Source: CAIUGU01 sp965279735 | GTDB taxonomy: Bacteria > Pseudomonadota > Gammaproteobacteria > Steroidobacterales > Steroidobacteraceae | DNA: 64,000 bases | NCBI GenBank assembly: GCA_965279735.1 | Contig: OZ257260.1 | Span: forward strand, 930,001 to 994,000 | Direction of reading: 5' to 3' | Shown here: one piece after another, positions 49,137 through 57,811 of the stretch | How the letters are laid out: the number at the start of each line of letters is the position of its first letter | How positions within the stretch are numbered: the stretch's first letter is position 1 | The notes under the pieces: generated by a model | Seen by the model: the letters and a program-made list of their open reading frames with translations, nothing else | What the model was told of the DNA's origin: nothing | Database searches by the model: none | Translations under genes and position numbers: made by a program

Positions 49137-50435
49137 ATGCGAACAAGAAAGCCGCAGGGTGGGCGCCGAACAATCTGGAGCGCAATAGCCGGGGCGATGT
49201 TTGCGCTCCTGGCGGTTGCCGTGGTCACGAATTTCCTGACGCCTGAGAAAAGCATTCAGCGCGAGATCAGGCATACCTACTCGATATCGGATCCGCAGTT
49301 TCGGCGCGAAATGTCGGTTCTGCTTGGACCGCCGATCCTTTCGCGGAACAAGGTGACTGCGCTGCAGAACGGCAACGAGATCTTTCCATCGATGCTTGAA
49401 GCCATTCACAGCGCGGTGTCGTCGATCGACTTCGAAACCTACATCTACTGGTCAGGTTCCATCGGCCGGGAATTCACCACCGCGCTTTCGGAGCGGGCGC
49501 GCTCCGGCGTACCTGTCAATGTGACTATCGACTGGGTGGGTAGCCAGAAGATGGACGAGGCAATGCTGAAAGAGATGGAAGACGCTGGCGTCCGCATCCA
49601 TCTGTACCGTCCGCTGCACTGGTACAACCTCGGGCGCATGAACAACCGTACACATCGCAAGCTGCTGGTTGTGGATGGCAGGATCGCGTTCACGGGCGGC
49701 GTGGGCATCGCCGACCAGTGGTCCGGCAATGCTGAAGATCCCGAACACTGGCGCGATGCCCATTTCCGTATCGAAGGGCCAGCGGTTGCCCAGGTCCAGG
49801 CTGCGTTCAATGACAACTGGATAAAAATGACTGGAGAAGTGCTGCACGGTGCAACCTATTTCCCGGAGCAGCGCGAAGTAGGTGACATGGAGGCACATCT
49901 TTTTGTCGCTTCGCCGGCCGGCGGCAGCGAGAGCATGCATCTCATGTATCTCATGGCTCTTGCGGCATCCACCCAAACCATCGACCTCGCCGCGTCCTAC
50001 TTTGTGCCGGATGAGTTGCTGGTCCAGGCGCTGCTCGCAGCTCGTCAGCGCGGGGTGCGGGTCAGGGTTCTGCTTCCCGGCCCCCATCTCGATTCAGCTA
50101 CCGTGAGAGTTGCATCGAAGGCGGAATGGGGTCCGCTTCTCGCGGCCGGAGTCGAGATCTACGAATACCAGCCAACCATGATGCATACCAAGATGCTCAT
50201 CGTGGATACGGAGATGGTTTCAGTGGGCTCCACGAATTTCGACATGCGGTCAATCGAGCTCAACGACGAGGCCAGCCTGAATATCTATAGTCACGATTTT
50301 GCCCAGGCGATGACTGCGGTATTCGAAAGCGACCTGAAGCCCACCAAGCCCTATACCCATGATTTGTGGATGAAGAGGCCCTTGCGCGAAAAGCTGACGG
50401 AGAAAATTCTCCTGCCGATCAAGTCGCAGCTCTAG
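49137..50435 (+). CDS. Cardiolipin synthase-like phospholipase D protein
   Basis: A 432-aa protein with one N-terminal membrane helix (about 14-33) and two HKD motifs: HRKLLVVD (H173, K175, D180) and HTKMLIVD near residues 342-349, each followed by a GG or GSTNFD segment. The organisation fits ClsB/ClsC-like enzymes, which condense phosphatidyl groups to cardiolipin. A weak hairpin plus T6 follows the stop. Confidence 0.88.
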   Translation: MRTRKPQGGRRTIWSAIAGAMFALLAVAVVTNFLTPEKSIQREIRHTYSISDPQFRREMSVLLGPPILSRNKVTALQNGNEIFPSMLEAIHSAVSSIDFETYIYWSGSIGREFTTALSERARSGVPVNVTIDWVGSQKMDEAMLKEMEDAGVRIHLYRPLHWYNLGRMNNRTHRKLLVVDGRIAFTGGVGIADQWSGNAEDPEHWRDAHFRIEGPAVAQVQAAFNDNWIKMTGEVLHGATYFPEQREVGDMEAHLFVASPAGGSESMHLMYLMALAASTQTIDLAASYFVPDELLVQALLAARQRGVRVRVLLPGPHLDSATVRVASKAEWGPLLAAGVEIYEYQPTMMHTKMLIVDTEMVSVGSTNFDMRSIELNDEASLNIYSHDFAQAMTAVFESDLKPTKPYTHDLWMKRPLREKLTEKILLPIKSQL

Positions 50436-50460
50436 ACGGGTTGCCGTCCTCGGGCTTTTT

Positions 50461-51627
50461 TCAGACGCCGGGTAACGTGAAGAGGAACGTCGCCCCCTTG
50501 CCCGGTTCGCTTTCGACCCATATCCGTCCCCCGTGCGCCTGCACTATCTGCTCGCAAATGTGCAGACCCAGCCCGAGCCCTCGCCGGGCGCCATTGTCAA
50601 TCTGCCAGAATTGCTCGAACACATGCGGTAACGCGTCGGGGGAAATTCCCGGACCATCGTCCTGCAAGGTAAAGGTGATCTCGCGGGATTTCTGCTCGAC
50701 GGAAAGAGCTACGCTTCCGTGCTTCTGCGTAAACTTCAATGCATTGCCAAGCAGATTGGAAAGCACCTGAACGATCCGGTCATGATCAAAATACCCCATG
50801 AGTTCCGTCGCGGGTACATTGACGCTGAAGGCGATGTCACGCTCGGAGAAAAGCGCGTTGTAGGAGCTCAGCACCTCACGCAGCAGTTCGCGGATATCGT
50901 GCTGCTCCTTGTCGATGCGCAATGTTCCGGACTGAATACGCGCCACGTCCAGCAGGTCCATCAGCAGCCGCTCCATCCGTGCAGCGCCCCGCTTGATGCA
51001 CCGTACCCTTTCCTTCGTCAACGGTTCCTGGCTGAATTCGGCGATGATCGAGGCGTTCATCGAGATAACGCTCAGTGGACTACGAAGATCGTGCATCACG
51101 ATTCCGATGATGTCGTCCCGGCGTGCCTGCTCGACTCCTGAGTGCGCCAGTGCGTCCATCGATTCAGTCAATTCGTTGGCGTTCGTGTCTGCGCTTTGCC
51201 GTTCAATTGACAATTGTTCATCGGTTGCGTGACGGCGCGTGTCCAGCGTAGTGCTGATTGTATTTTGCTTCCGTCGTTCCATCTCAACGGCCTCATCAGA
51301 TCGCTGCCGCTCCTGTTTCAGCAGCGCATCATCCACCTTGCGCTCGGCGCTCTTGTTTTGATCAGCAAGTAATCGCTCGTTTTGCACCGCCGCGGTAGGA
51401 GCGGGCAAATCATGTCGTTCCTTGGCGAGTACTCCGTCGGCTTTTTTTCTGAACTTCAGTAGCCGGGAGTCCGCAATCAGGCGATCTATCTCGATATGGT
51501 CATCCAGCTCCTGCCGCGCGTTCCTGGCCTCCAGCTGACGGTTGATATCCGACGTCGCACGCTCGGCTCCAAGGCTGGCATCAGTCTGCGCACGTCCCTC
51601 TGCGATTCTGTCTTGAGTCTGGTCCAT
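50461..51627 (-). CDS. Sensor histidine kinase with long coiled-coil input region
   Basis: A 388-aa soluble kinase. The first 160 residues have no membrane helix or known sensor fold and instead show a recurring TD-x2-L-x2-ER type heptad pattern (for example TDASLGAER and TDEQLSIER), implying a long coiled coil. The phosphorylated His is H179 in GIVMHDLRSPLSVI. ATPase boxes are LLGNALKFT, LQDDGPGIS and RRGLGLGLHI. No response regulator gene is adjacent. GGGGAG lies about 8 nt before ATG 51627. It converges with the cardiolipin synthase gene. Confidence 0.88.
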   Translation of the reverse strand: MDQTQDRIAEGRAQTDASLGAERATSDINRQLEARNARQELDDHIEIDRLIADSRLLKFRKKADGVLAKERHDLPAPTAAVQNERLLADQNKSAERKVDDALLKQERQRSDEAVEMERRKQNTISTTLDTRRHATDEQLSIERQSADTNANELTESMDALAHSGVEQARRDDIIGIVMHDLRSPLSVISMNASIIAEFSQEPLTKERVRCIKRGAARMERLLMDLLDVARIQSGTLRIDKEQHDIRELLREVLSSYNALFSERDIAFSVNVPATELMGYFDHDRIVQVLSNLLGNALKFTQKHGSVALSVEQKSREITFTLQDDGPGISPDALPHVFEQFWQIDNGARRGLGLGLHICEQIVQAHGGRIWVESEPGKGATFLFTLPGV

Positions 51628-51776
51628 CGCGGTTCTCCCCGTTCAAGGGTCACGCGATATGGCGATTCCCTCATCCGGCGTATATGACGAACGCAATTCC
51701 TTTACGTCGTTTTCAGACTTACTCCATAACCCGGAACATAGATAGGAATCGCCTCCGGTTCCTGCATCAACGCGCG

Positions 51777-52142
51777 CTAGCTGCCGGAGGGCACGGCCCT
51801 GTTCCAGGTGGACTTGTCGTCGAATGTCTCAAGGGCTTTCTGCAGCGCTGCGGCAAGAGACCGATCCATGACCATGTGGATTGCTATGTCTTGCGCGATC
51901 AGGAACGAGATGCCCACTTCAGTCCCGAACTGGAACCTGGCTATTCCTCCCGCATGAATCTTGCGGGACATCGGTCCGTTCAGATCGTTGGACTTGCTGG
52001 CCAGCAGGGGCTGGAACAGTTGCCCGAGTGCCTGGGGCTTGATCTCGAGGGTATGGGTCTCTTTGGAGCTTGAGTAGCCAATGCTCAAGGTCCCGTCTTG
52101 ATGAGTAGTAACGCTACCAACGCTTGCGATCACGGTCTTCAT
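51777..52142 (-). CDS. Hypothetical protein
   Basis: A 121-aa protein beginning TVIASVGSVTTHQDGTLSIG. It is beta-rich in the first half and helical at the end. It has an AAGGA ribosome binding site close to ATG 52142. No family is recognised. The gap 51628-51776 shows no gene. Confidence 0.6.
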   Translation of the reverse strand: MKTVIASVGSVTTHQDGTLSIGYSSSKETHTLEIKPQALGQLFQPLLASKSNDLNGPMSRKIHAGGIARFQFGTEVGISFLIAQDIAIHMVMDRSLAAALQKALETFDDKSTWNRAVPSGS

Positions 52143-52231
52143 GGGTTCCTTGGCCTTCTGTGAGGCATGTGGAGAGGAGTGGTGCCCGGAGCCGGGGTCG
52201 AACCGGCATGGAGTTGCCCCCGAGGGATTTT

Positions 52232-52937
52232 CGTACTCACTACAGCTTTCACTGCTGAGCCAGATTCTGGCTCATTTGGAGTCTGGACTTTACCTTCACC
52301 CTGTCGCAGCCTTCATTCATGAAGACCTCGGTTTAGGCGGGGGCCGTCAAGTCTCTACACTTTCCATCGATCCGCTTGTGACTCGACACAGATACTCTAC
52401 CGTTCAACTGATTGACGCCGTAGCGGCATCAACGTCGATGCGGCAGGTGCTTATGCGACTGGACGTTGCTCCCTATGGCGGCAACTACGATGTCCTGCGG
52501 CGCAAGCTGGCGCTTCAGAATATCGATACATCGCATTTCACCGGCCGGGCATGGAGTCGTGCGCAGGTTCTTCCTCCGCGGAAGTCCTTGGACAGCTACC
52601 TGTCCCAAGGCGAACCCATCCAGTCCTACAAACTCAAACGCCGGCTCCTGCGAGCAGGGATGCTGGTGGCTAAGTGTTCGGGCTGCGGCCTCCAGGAATG
52701 GCTCGGAATGCCCATCCCGCTGGAGCTCGACCATGTCAACGGCAACAACAAAGACAACCGGCTGGAAAACCTTCGTCTGCTCTGTCCCAACTGTCACGCG
52801 CTGACTCCGACATACCGAAGCAAGCGCAGATCAACGGCTTAGCTCGGGGTTGCAGGCACCTTTTTGGGCGCTACTGTTTCTCCGAATTTGACCCCATTCA
52901 CCCGGACGTTTCCGACCCGGGTGCTCAATTTCAATTT
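52232..52937 (-). ncRNA. Group I intron in tRNA-Leu(UAA)
   Basis: 706 nt on the tRNA strand. Conserved elements in order are: a start AAATTGAAATTGAGC; a stable P2-like hairpin; a P-like element TCAAATTCGGAGAAAC; a Q-like element AACCCCGAGCTAAGCCG (52835-52851); an R-like element GTGTAGAGACTTGACGG (52345-52361); an S-like element GGGTGAAGGTAAAGTCC; and a P9 region ending in the terminal G (52232). These match the order in the Anabaena tRNA-Leu intron as I recall it. The core is split between Q and R by an endonuclease gene on the other strand. Confidence 0.88.
52378..52842 (+). CDS. HNH homing endonuclease encoded antisense in the intron
   Basis: About 154 aa. An N-terminal helix-turn-helix-like part (VQLIDAVAASTSMRQVL) is followed by a zinc-supported HNH nuclease: CSGCG, LELDHVNGNNKDNRLENL (DH of the HNH core) and LCPNCHA. 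The start is uncertain; GTG 52378 lies inside the intron, while the longer open frame (from 52141) runs through the tRNA exon and is rejected. It is on the strand opposite to tRNA and intron, so its mRNA cannot come from the tRNA precursor. The stop overlaps the Q element. Confidence 0.8.
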   Translation: MTRHRYSTVQLIDAVAASTSMRQVLMRLDVAPYGGNYDVLRRKLALQNIDTSHFTGRAWSRAQVLPPRKSLDSYLSQGEPIQSYKLKRRLLRAGMLVAKCSGCGLQEWLGMPIPLELDHVNGNNKDNRLENLRLLCPNCHALTPTYRSKRRSTA

Positions 52938-52987
52938 AAGTCCCTTGCGTCTACCAATTTCGCCACCCGGGCATCGAGTGCGGGGCG

Positions 52988-52993
52988 ATTGTA
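52988..52993 (-). promoter_or_regulatory. -10 element of the tRNA-Leu gene
   Basis: TACAAT on the minus strand ends about 15 nt before the mature 5' end of tRNA-Leu. A -35 element is not obvious. Confidence 0.45.
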
Positions 52994-53115
52994 TGTCAGT
53001 TCCATTCGGTTCAGCACCCGCGGTCGGGTCGGGCTGTAGCTTGCAGGTGACATTGGGGCCTTCTGCTAGACTTCGCCCGCTCAATCTCCAGGGGGCCTTC
53101 CGGTAGTAAATCATC

Positions 53116-53775
53116 GTGTCGCGCTTGATGTCAGCGTCCGCCGCTCCTGCCGGCGATACGTTTCTGGAAGCCCGGGAGATCGAACTGTGGCGCGGCGAGC
53201 GTCATCTCCTGCGGCACGTGTCCTTTGCCCTCAAGCCCGGCGAACTCCTGCAGATCACCGGCCCGAACGGGGCAGGGAAGACGAGCCTCCTGCGCGTGGT
53301 CTGCGGCCTGCTCCCTGCCGAATCCGGCGAGATTTTGTGGCGCGGCACTTCCATCCGCGACGCTCGTGAAGGCTTTCACCGCGAGCTCGTCTATCTCGCC
53401 CATCTCAACGCGCTAAAGCTGGAACTGACCGCGGACGAGAATCTGCGAGCTGGTGTCGGTCTGCGCAGGGATACAACCGTCGCCGAACGTCGTGCAGCTC
53501 TGGAACAACTTGGCGTCGCGCACTGTGCGGATCTGCCCGGTCGGGTGCTGTCCGCGGGACAACGACGTCGCGTGGCGTTTGCCAGGGTCCTGCTGGCACA
53601 CGCGTCCGTGTGGATTCTCGATGAACCCACGACGAATCTCGATGCGAATGGCATGACAGTCATCGAGGGATTGCTGGAGGCGCATCTCGAGCGGGGCGGC
53701 AGTGTTCTGACGGCCGCCCACCACGGGTTGCTGGCGGGGAATCCACGGTCGCGTCAACTGGCACTGGCCGCATGA
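53116..53775 (+). CDS. ccmA: Heme exporter ATP-binding protein CcmA
   Basis: A 219-aa ABC ATPase with Walker A GPNGAGKT, a degenerate signature LSAGQRRRVAFAR typical of CcmA, and Walker B WILDEPTT. It drives the CcmABCD complex, which releases holo-CcmE. The start is GTG 53116 or ATG 53128; neither has a clear ribosome binding site. It is the first gene of the ccm operon and overlaps ccmB (ATGA). Confidence 0.95.
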   Translation: MSRLMSASAAPAGDTFLEAREIELWRGERHLLRHVSFALKPGELLQITGPNGAGKTSLLRVVCGLLPAESGEILWRGTSIRDAREGFHRELVYLAHLNALKLELTADENLRAGVGLRRDTTVAERRAALEQLGVAHCADLPGRVLSAGQRRRVAFARVLLAHASVWILDEPTTNLDANGMTVIEGLLEAHLERGGSVLTAAHHGLLAGNPRSRQLALAA

Positions 53776-54467
53776 GCGAAGTCCGCCAAAGTCCCGGCCT
53801 ACTGACGCTGGCCCGCCGTGTGCTGGGGCGAGAGCTGACGCTGGCCGTCCGGCATTGGGACCAGGCTGCCCAGCCACTGCTCTTCTTCGTGATCGTGACG
53901 ACGTTGTTTCCGCTGGCCACCAGCCCGGACCTCGTTGAACTGCGGCGCATCGCGCCCGGCGTGGTGTGGGTGGCAGCGATGCTATCCTGCCTGCTGGCGC
54001 TGGAATCCCTGTTCCGCCCGGACGTTGAAGACGGAACGATGGAACAATGGGTGCTGTCTGAACAGCCGCTGGCCTGGCTGTTGCTGGTCAAGACCTTTGC
54101 GCACTGGCTGGTGTCCGGATTGCCGCTGGTGATCATGGCGCCGATCGTGGGCACAGGCCTTGGCGTGCCGCCCTCGGCCTGGCCGGTGATGGTGGTGTCG
54201 CTGGCGCTCGGAACAGCGGCGCTCAGCGTGCTCGGTGCGATTGGCGCGGCCCTGACTGTGGGCGTCAGGCGCGGAAATGTCTTATTGGCATTGCTCGTTT
54301 TGCCGCTGGAGGTGCCGGTGCTGATTTTCGGCGCTCGCGCCGTCAGCCTGGCAATGACGGGCGAAGCAGTCGGGGGGCCGCTGAATCTGCTGGCGGCAAT
54401 ACTGATTCTGGCGGTGAGTCTCGGACCACTCGCAATGGCGGCAGCGATCCGCATAGGTGTCGAATAA
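53772..54467 (+). CDS. ccmB: Heme exporter membrane subunit CcmB
   Basis: A 231-aa inner-membrane protein with six helices, including LLFFVIVTTLFPLA and AMLSCLLALESLFRPD, plus the DGTMEQW segment conserved in CcmB. Length fits the family. Two bases separate it from ccmC. Confidence 0.95.
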   Translation: MSEVRQSPGLLTLARRVLGRELTLAVRHWDQAAQPLLFFVIVTTLFPLATSPDLVELRRIAPGVVWVAAMLSCLLALESLFRPDVEDGTMEQWVLSEQPLAWLLLVKTFAHWLVSGLPLVIMAPIVGTGLGVPPSAWPVMVVSLALGTAALSVLGAIGAALTVGVRRGNVLLALLVLPLEVPVLIFGARAVSLAMTGEAVGGPLNLLAAILILAVSLGPLAMAAAIRIGVE

Positions 54468-54469
54468 TC

Positions 54470-55198
54470 ATGTGGCTGTGGGTCAACAAGTTTGCGTCTC
54501 CGCCGCACGCCTACCGGCTGGCGACGAAGCTGCGTCCGTGGCTGTTCTGGCCTGCGCTGGTCGCCATCCTGTGGTCGGCTTACCAGGGGCTGTTCGTCGT
54601 TCCTTCGGACTACCAGCAGGGCGATGCGTTTCGCATCATCTATGTCCACGTTCCGGCCGCATCCATGTCGCTCATGGTCTATAGCGCGATGGCTATCGCA
54701 GCCGGCGTCGGGATCATCTGGCGTATCAAACTGGCCCACGCCGCGGCCGCAAGCTGCGCGGCGATCGGCGCATGGTTCACGGTTCTCACACTCGTCACCG
54801 GCTCCGTCTGGGGCAAGCCGATGTGGGGAGCCTGGTGGGCATGGGACCCCCGCCTCACGTCCGAGCTGATCCTCCTGTTCCTTTATCTCGGCTACATGGC
54901 GCTGCGGAGTTCTTACGACGACATCCAGCGGGCGGATCGGGCGTCCGGGATCCTCGCCATCGTGGGCATCGTCAACGTGCCCATCGTCAAGTACTCGGTC
55001 GAGTGGTGGAACAGCCTGCACCAGGGGCCGACGCTGTCCGTGCTCGGCAAGTCGGCCATCGATGGATCCATGGTGGCGCCGCTGCTGGTGATGATGCTGG
55101 GCTTTGCCCTGTTCTTTGGTGCGATACTCTGTGACCGGTTGCGGGCCGAGATCCTGAGGCGGGAACGCACAGCCGGATGGCTTTCTGAAGTCACGTGA
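54470..55198 (+). CDS. ccmC: Heme ABC transporter permease CcmC
   Basis: A 242-aa six-helix protein of the heme handling family. The tryptophan-rich WWAWDPRLTSELIL segment and the flanking His (IIYVHVPAA and SVEWWNSLHQG) match CcmC, which loads heme onto CcmE. Confidence 0.96.
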   Translation: MWLWVNKFASPPHAYRLATKLRPWLFWPALVAILWSAYQGLFVVPSDYQQGDAFRIIYVHVPAASMSLMVYSAMAIAAGVGIIWRIKLAHAAAASCAAIGAWFTVLTLVTGSVWGKPMWGAWWAWDPRLTSELILLFLYLGYMALRSSYDDIQRADRASGILAIVGIVNVPIVKYSVEWWNSLHQGPTLSVLGKSAIDGSMVAPLLVMMLGFALFFGAILCDRLRAEILRRERTAGWLSEVT

Positions 55199-55202
55199 AA
55201 TC

Positions 55203-55373
55203 ATGAACTTAGAGAACATTCTTGGCATGGGTAAGTACACGGGCTACGTGTGGTCCTGCTTTGCCCTGACGGCCGTGGTCCTGATCGCCAACGTCTGGCT
55301 CGCCCGCCGCTCGTTGGCGCAGGAACTCGTCAAGGCAAGGCGTCGTACCCAAGCCGGAAGAGAGTCGCAATGA
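55203..55373 (+). CDS. ccmD: Heme exporter protein CcmD
   Basis: A 56-aa single-helix protein (MGKYTGYVWSCFALTAVVLI) with a basic tail. It lies exactly where ccmD is expected, 4 bp after ccmC, and its stop overlaps the ATG of ccmE. CcmD stabilises the CcmABC-CcmE complex. Confidence 0.9.
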   Translation: MNLENILGMGKYTGYVWSCFALTAVVLIANVWLARRSLAQELVKARRRTQAGRESQ

Positions 55374-55855
55374 CCCCCCGTCGACGTCGCATGGTGCTGG
55401 TCGGATTGGTCGTCCTGGGTGTCGGCGCAGCGACGGCTTTTGCGCTGACTGCCTTCCAGGACAACCTCCTTTATTTCTACAGCACCTCGGATGTCATCGA
55501 CGGCAAGGTGCCCCCGGACCGGACGTTCCGGATCGGCGGCATGGTCACCCAAGGCAGCGTGCAGCGGCAGCCGGGCAGCCTCGAGGTGCGGTTCGTGCTC
55601 ACGGACTATGCGAAGGACGTGACCGTCAGCTATTCCGGCGTGCTGCCCGATCTGTTCCGCGAGGGCCAGGGGATCGTCGCGCGCGGCCACCTGGCGGGCG
55701 AGGGGTTGTTCGTCGCCGAGGAAGTGCTCGCCAAGCACGATGAGAAGTACATGCCGCCCGAAGTCGCGGACAGCCTGAAGAAACAGCACGAAGGCGTGAA
55801 GCCGCAGACCACGCCGCTTGCCGAGACGGCAGCAGCAACGCAGGGTTCAACATGA
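55370..55855 (+). CDS. ccmE: Cytochrome c maturation heme chaperone CcmE
   Basis: A 161-aa protein with an N-terminal anchor (VLVGLVVLGVGAATAFALTA), an OB-fold, and the heme-binding VLAKHDEKYMPPE with the His that covalently binds heme. ATG 55370 overlaps the ccmD stop; an open frame from 55250 runs through ccmD and is not coding. The C-terminus is extended and disordered. Confidence 0.96.
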   Translation: MTPRRRRMVLVGLVVLGVGAATAFALTAFQDNLLYFYSTSDVIDGKVPPDRTFRIGGMVTQGSVQRQPGSLEVRFVLTDYAKDVTVSYSGVLPDLFREGQGIVARGHLAGEGLFVAEEVLAKHDEKYMPPEVADSLKKQHEGVKPQTTPLAETAAATQGST

Positions 55856-57801
55856 TTGCCGAACTCGGACAATTCGCGATCGGGTTGGCGTTCTGCCTCA
55901 GCATTGCGCAGATCGTTTTCGGCCTGGTGGGTGCACAGACGGGACGCGTCCAATGGATGCTCGCGGTCCGCCCGGCGATTGCAGGGCAGTTCGTCTTCAC
56001 GGTGTTGTCGTTTGGCTGCCTCGCTTACTCGTTCTACATCAATGATTTCTCGGTGCTGTACGTCGCATCGAATTCGAATTCAGCGTTGCCGACGTTCTAC
56101 CGGTTTGCGGCGGTCTGGGGTGCGCACGAGGGATCGCTGCTGCTCTGGATCCTGGTGATCTCCGTCTGGACCACCGCGCTCGCGGCATTCAGCAAACAGC
56201 TGCCGCTGCCATTCTCCAGTCGCGTCTTTGGTGTGCTCGGCATCGTCAGCGCCACGTTCGTCATCTTCATGCTCGCCACTTCGAATCCATTCGAGCGCCT
56301 GATCCCGGCGGCGATGGACGGCCACGATCTCAATCCGCTGCTGCAGGATCCCGGCCTCGTCATTCACCCGCCCATGCTTTATATCGGCTGGCTTGGGTTC
56401 TCAATTCCGTTCGCATTCGCCGTGGCGGCGCTGATCGAAGGCCGGCTCGATGTAACGTGGGCTCGCTGGGTGCGTCCATGGACCACGGCCACCTGGTCGT
56501 TCCTCACGGTGGGCATCGCGCTCGGGAGCTGGTGGGCTTACTACGAACTCGGGTGGGGCGGGTGGTGGTTCTGGGATCCATCCGAAAACGCTTCCTTCAT
56601 GCCCTGGCTGCTCGGCACAGCGTTGATTCACTCGCTCGCGGTCACCGAAAAGCGTGGACTCTTCAAGAGCTGGACGCTGCTGCTCGCCATCTCTGCGTTC
56701 TCGCTGGCGTTGCTCGGCGGGTTCCTCGTGCGGTCTGGCGTACTCGTCTCCGTCCACGCGTTTGCATCGGATCCGAATCGCGGCTTGTTCATTCTCGGCA
56801 TCCTCGTCTTGTGCATCGGCGGTTCGCTGGCACTGTATGCATGGCGGGCGCCGCTGTTCCGTTCGGACGCCGGGTTCTCCATCGTTTCGCGTGAATCATT
56901 TCTCCTGCTGAACAATGTCCTGCTGGTGGCCGCTTGCGGACTCGTGCTGATCGGTACGCTGTACCCGCTGTTCCTCGAAGCGCTGGACATGGGTCGCATC
57001 TCGGTGGGGCCGCCGTACTTCACCGCCGTGTTTGTCATCCCGATGCTGCCGCTCGTGTTCCTGCTTGCACCGGGCATGCATGCAGGCTGGAAGCGCGCAC
57101 GCCTTGAAGGCGTCAGTCGTCTGCTGCTGATCTGTCTCGCGGTTGCTGTCGTCGCGGGGATCGCAGTACCTTGGATTGCCTACGGCACGCCGGGTGTGCT
57201 GACGGTCTTCGGAATGGTCGCAGGGTTCTGGGTGGTTGCATCAGCGCTCATTGACCCGATTTCGCGGCTGCGTGCGGGACACAGCCTGTCGGCTTCGATT
57301 CTCGGTATGAGCATCGCGCATATTGGTCTGGGCCTCTTCGTCATCGGCGTCACGGGCGTCCAGTCGTACAAGATCGAACGCGATCTCGCCCTCAAGCCTG
57401 GCGAAAGCACGACGGTCGCGGGCTACGATTTCCGGTTTGGCGATACCCGCGATTTCAAGGGCCCGAATTTCGATGCGGTGGAAGCTGAAGTCACCATTAC
57501 CCGCGATGGCGAACCCGTGACGGTGCTGCATCCCCAGAAGCGCATCTATCGCGTGCAGACCAATCCCATGACCGAAGCAGGCATCGATGTGGGCTGGAAT
57601 CGCGACCTCTTCGCGGCGCTGGGTGAACCGCTGGGTGAAAGCGCGTGGAGCTTCCGTCTGCAGTTCAAGCCCCTGATCCGTTTCATCTGGGGCGGCGCTT
57701 TCATCATGGCCTTCGGCGGGCTGATCGCCGCAACGGATCGCCGTTACCGGGTCCGCGTAACGCAGACGGCTGAAGTTCCCGTCGGCACTGCCGCGGCTTG
57801 A
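55852..57801 (+). CDS. ccmF: Heme lyase CcmF
   Basis: A 649-aa multi-helix protein with the WGAHEGSLLLW and GWGGWWFWDPSENASFMPWL segments (the WWD domain) and flanking His residues. Together with CcmH/I it attaches heme to apocytochrome c. Its ATG overlaps the ccmE stop. Confidence 0.97.
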   Translation: MIAELGQFAIGLAFCLSIAQIVFGLVGAQTGRVQWMLAVRPAIAGQFVFTVLSFGCLAYSFYINDFSVLYVASNSNSALPTFYRFAAVWGAHEGSLLLWILVISVWTTALAAFSKQLPLPFSSRVFGVLGIVSATFVIFMLATSNPFERLIPAAMDGHDLNPLLQDPGLVIHPPMLYIGWLGFSIPFAFAVAALIEGRLDVTWARWVRPWTTATWSFLTVGIALGSWWAYYELGWGGWWFWDPSENASFMPWLLGTALIHSLAVTEKRGLFKSWTLLLAISAFSLALLGGFLVRSGVLVSVHAFASDPNRGLFILGILVLCIGGSLALYAWRAPLFRSDAGFSIVSRESFLLLNNVLLVAACGLVLIGTLYPLFLEALDMGRISVGPPYFTAVFVIPMLPLVFLLAPGMHAGWKRARLEGVSRLLLICLAVAVVAGIAVPWIAYGTPGVLTVFGMVAGFWVVASALIDPISRLRAGHSLSASILGMSIAHIGLGLFVIGVTGVQSYKIERDLALKPGESTTVAGYDFRFGDTRDFKGPNFDAVEAEVTITRDGEPVTVLHPQKRIYRVQTNPMTEAGIDVGWNRDLFAALGEPLGESAWSFRLQFKPLIRFIWGGAFIMAFGGLIAATDRRYRVRVTQTAEVPVGTAAA

Positions 57802-57811
57802 GGGTATCAAG

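Larger units (their letters stand above)
52180..52972 (-). tRNA. tRNA-Leu (UAA), interrupted by a group I intron
   Basis: The 5' exon is 52938-52972 (35 nt: acceptor GCCCGGG, Leu-type D arm, anticodon 5' stem AGGGA, loop CTT). The 3' exon is 52180-52231 (52 nt: AAAA, stem TCCCT, a long variable arm, T arm GCCGGTTCGACCCCGGC, acceptor TCCGGGC, discriminator A, CCA). Joined, they give an 87-nt class II tRNA with anticodon UAA. The break is between U34 and A35, the same site as in cyanobacterial and plastid tRNA-Leu(UAA) introns. No second, uninterrupted copy is in the window. Confidence 0.9.

Noticed and set aside
52141..52377. N-terminal extension of the HNH frame
   Set aside because: This part reads through the tRNA-Leu 3' exon and the intron core, so it is open by chance; the protein probably starts inside the intron.
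53660..55240. 526-codon minus-strand frame over ccmABC
   Set aside because: It is Arg/Ser/Pro-rich and low in hydrophobic residues, and lies opposite three confirmed ccm genes.
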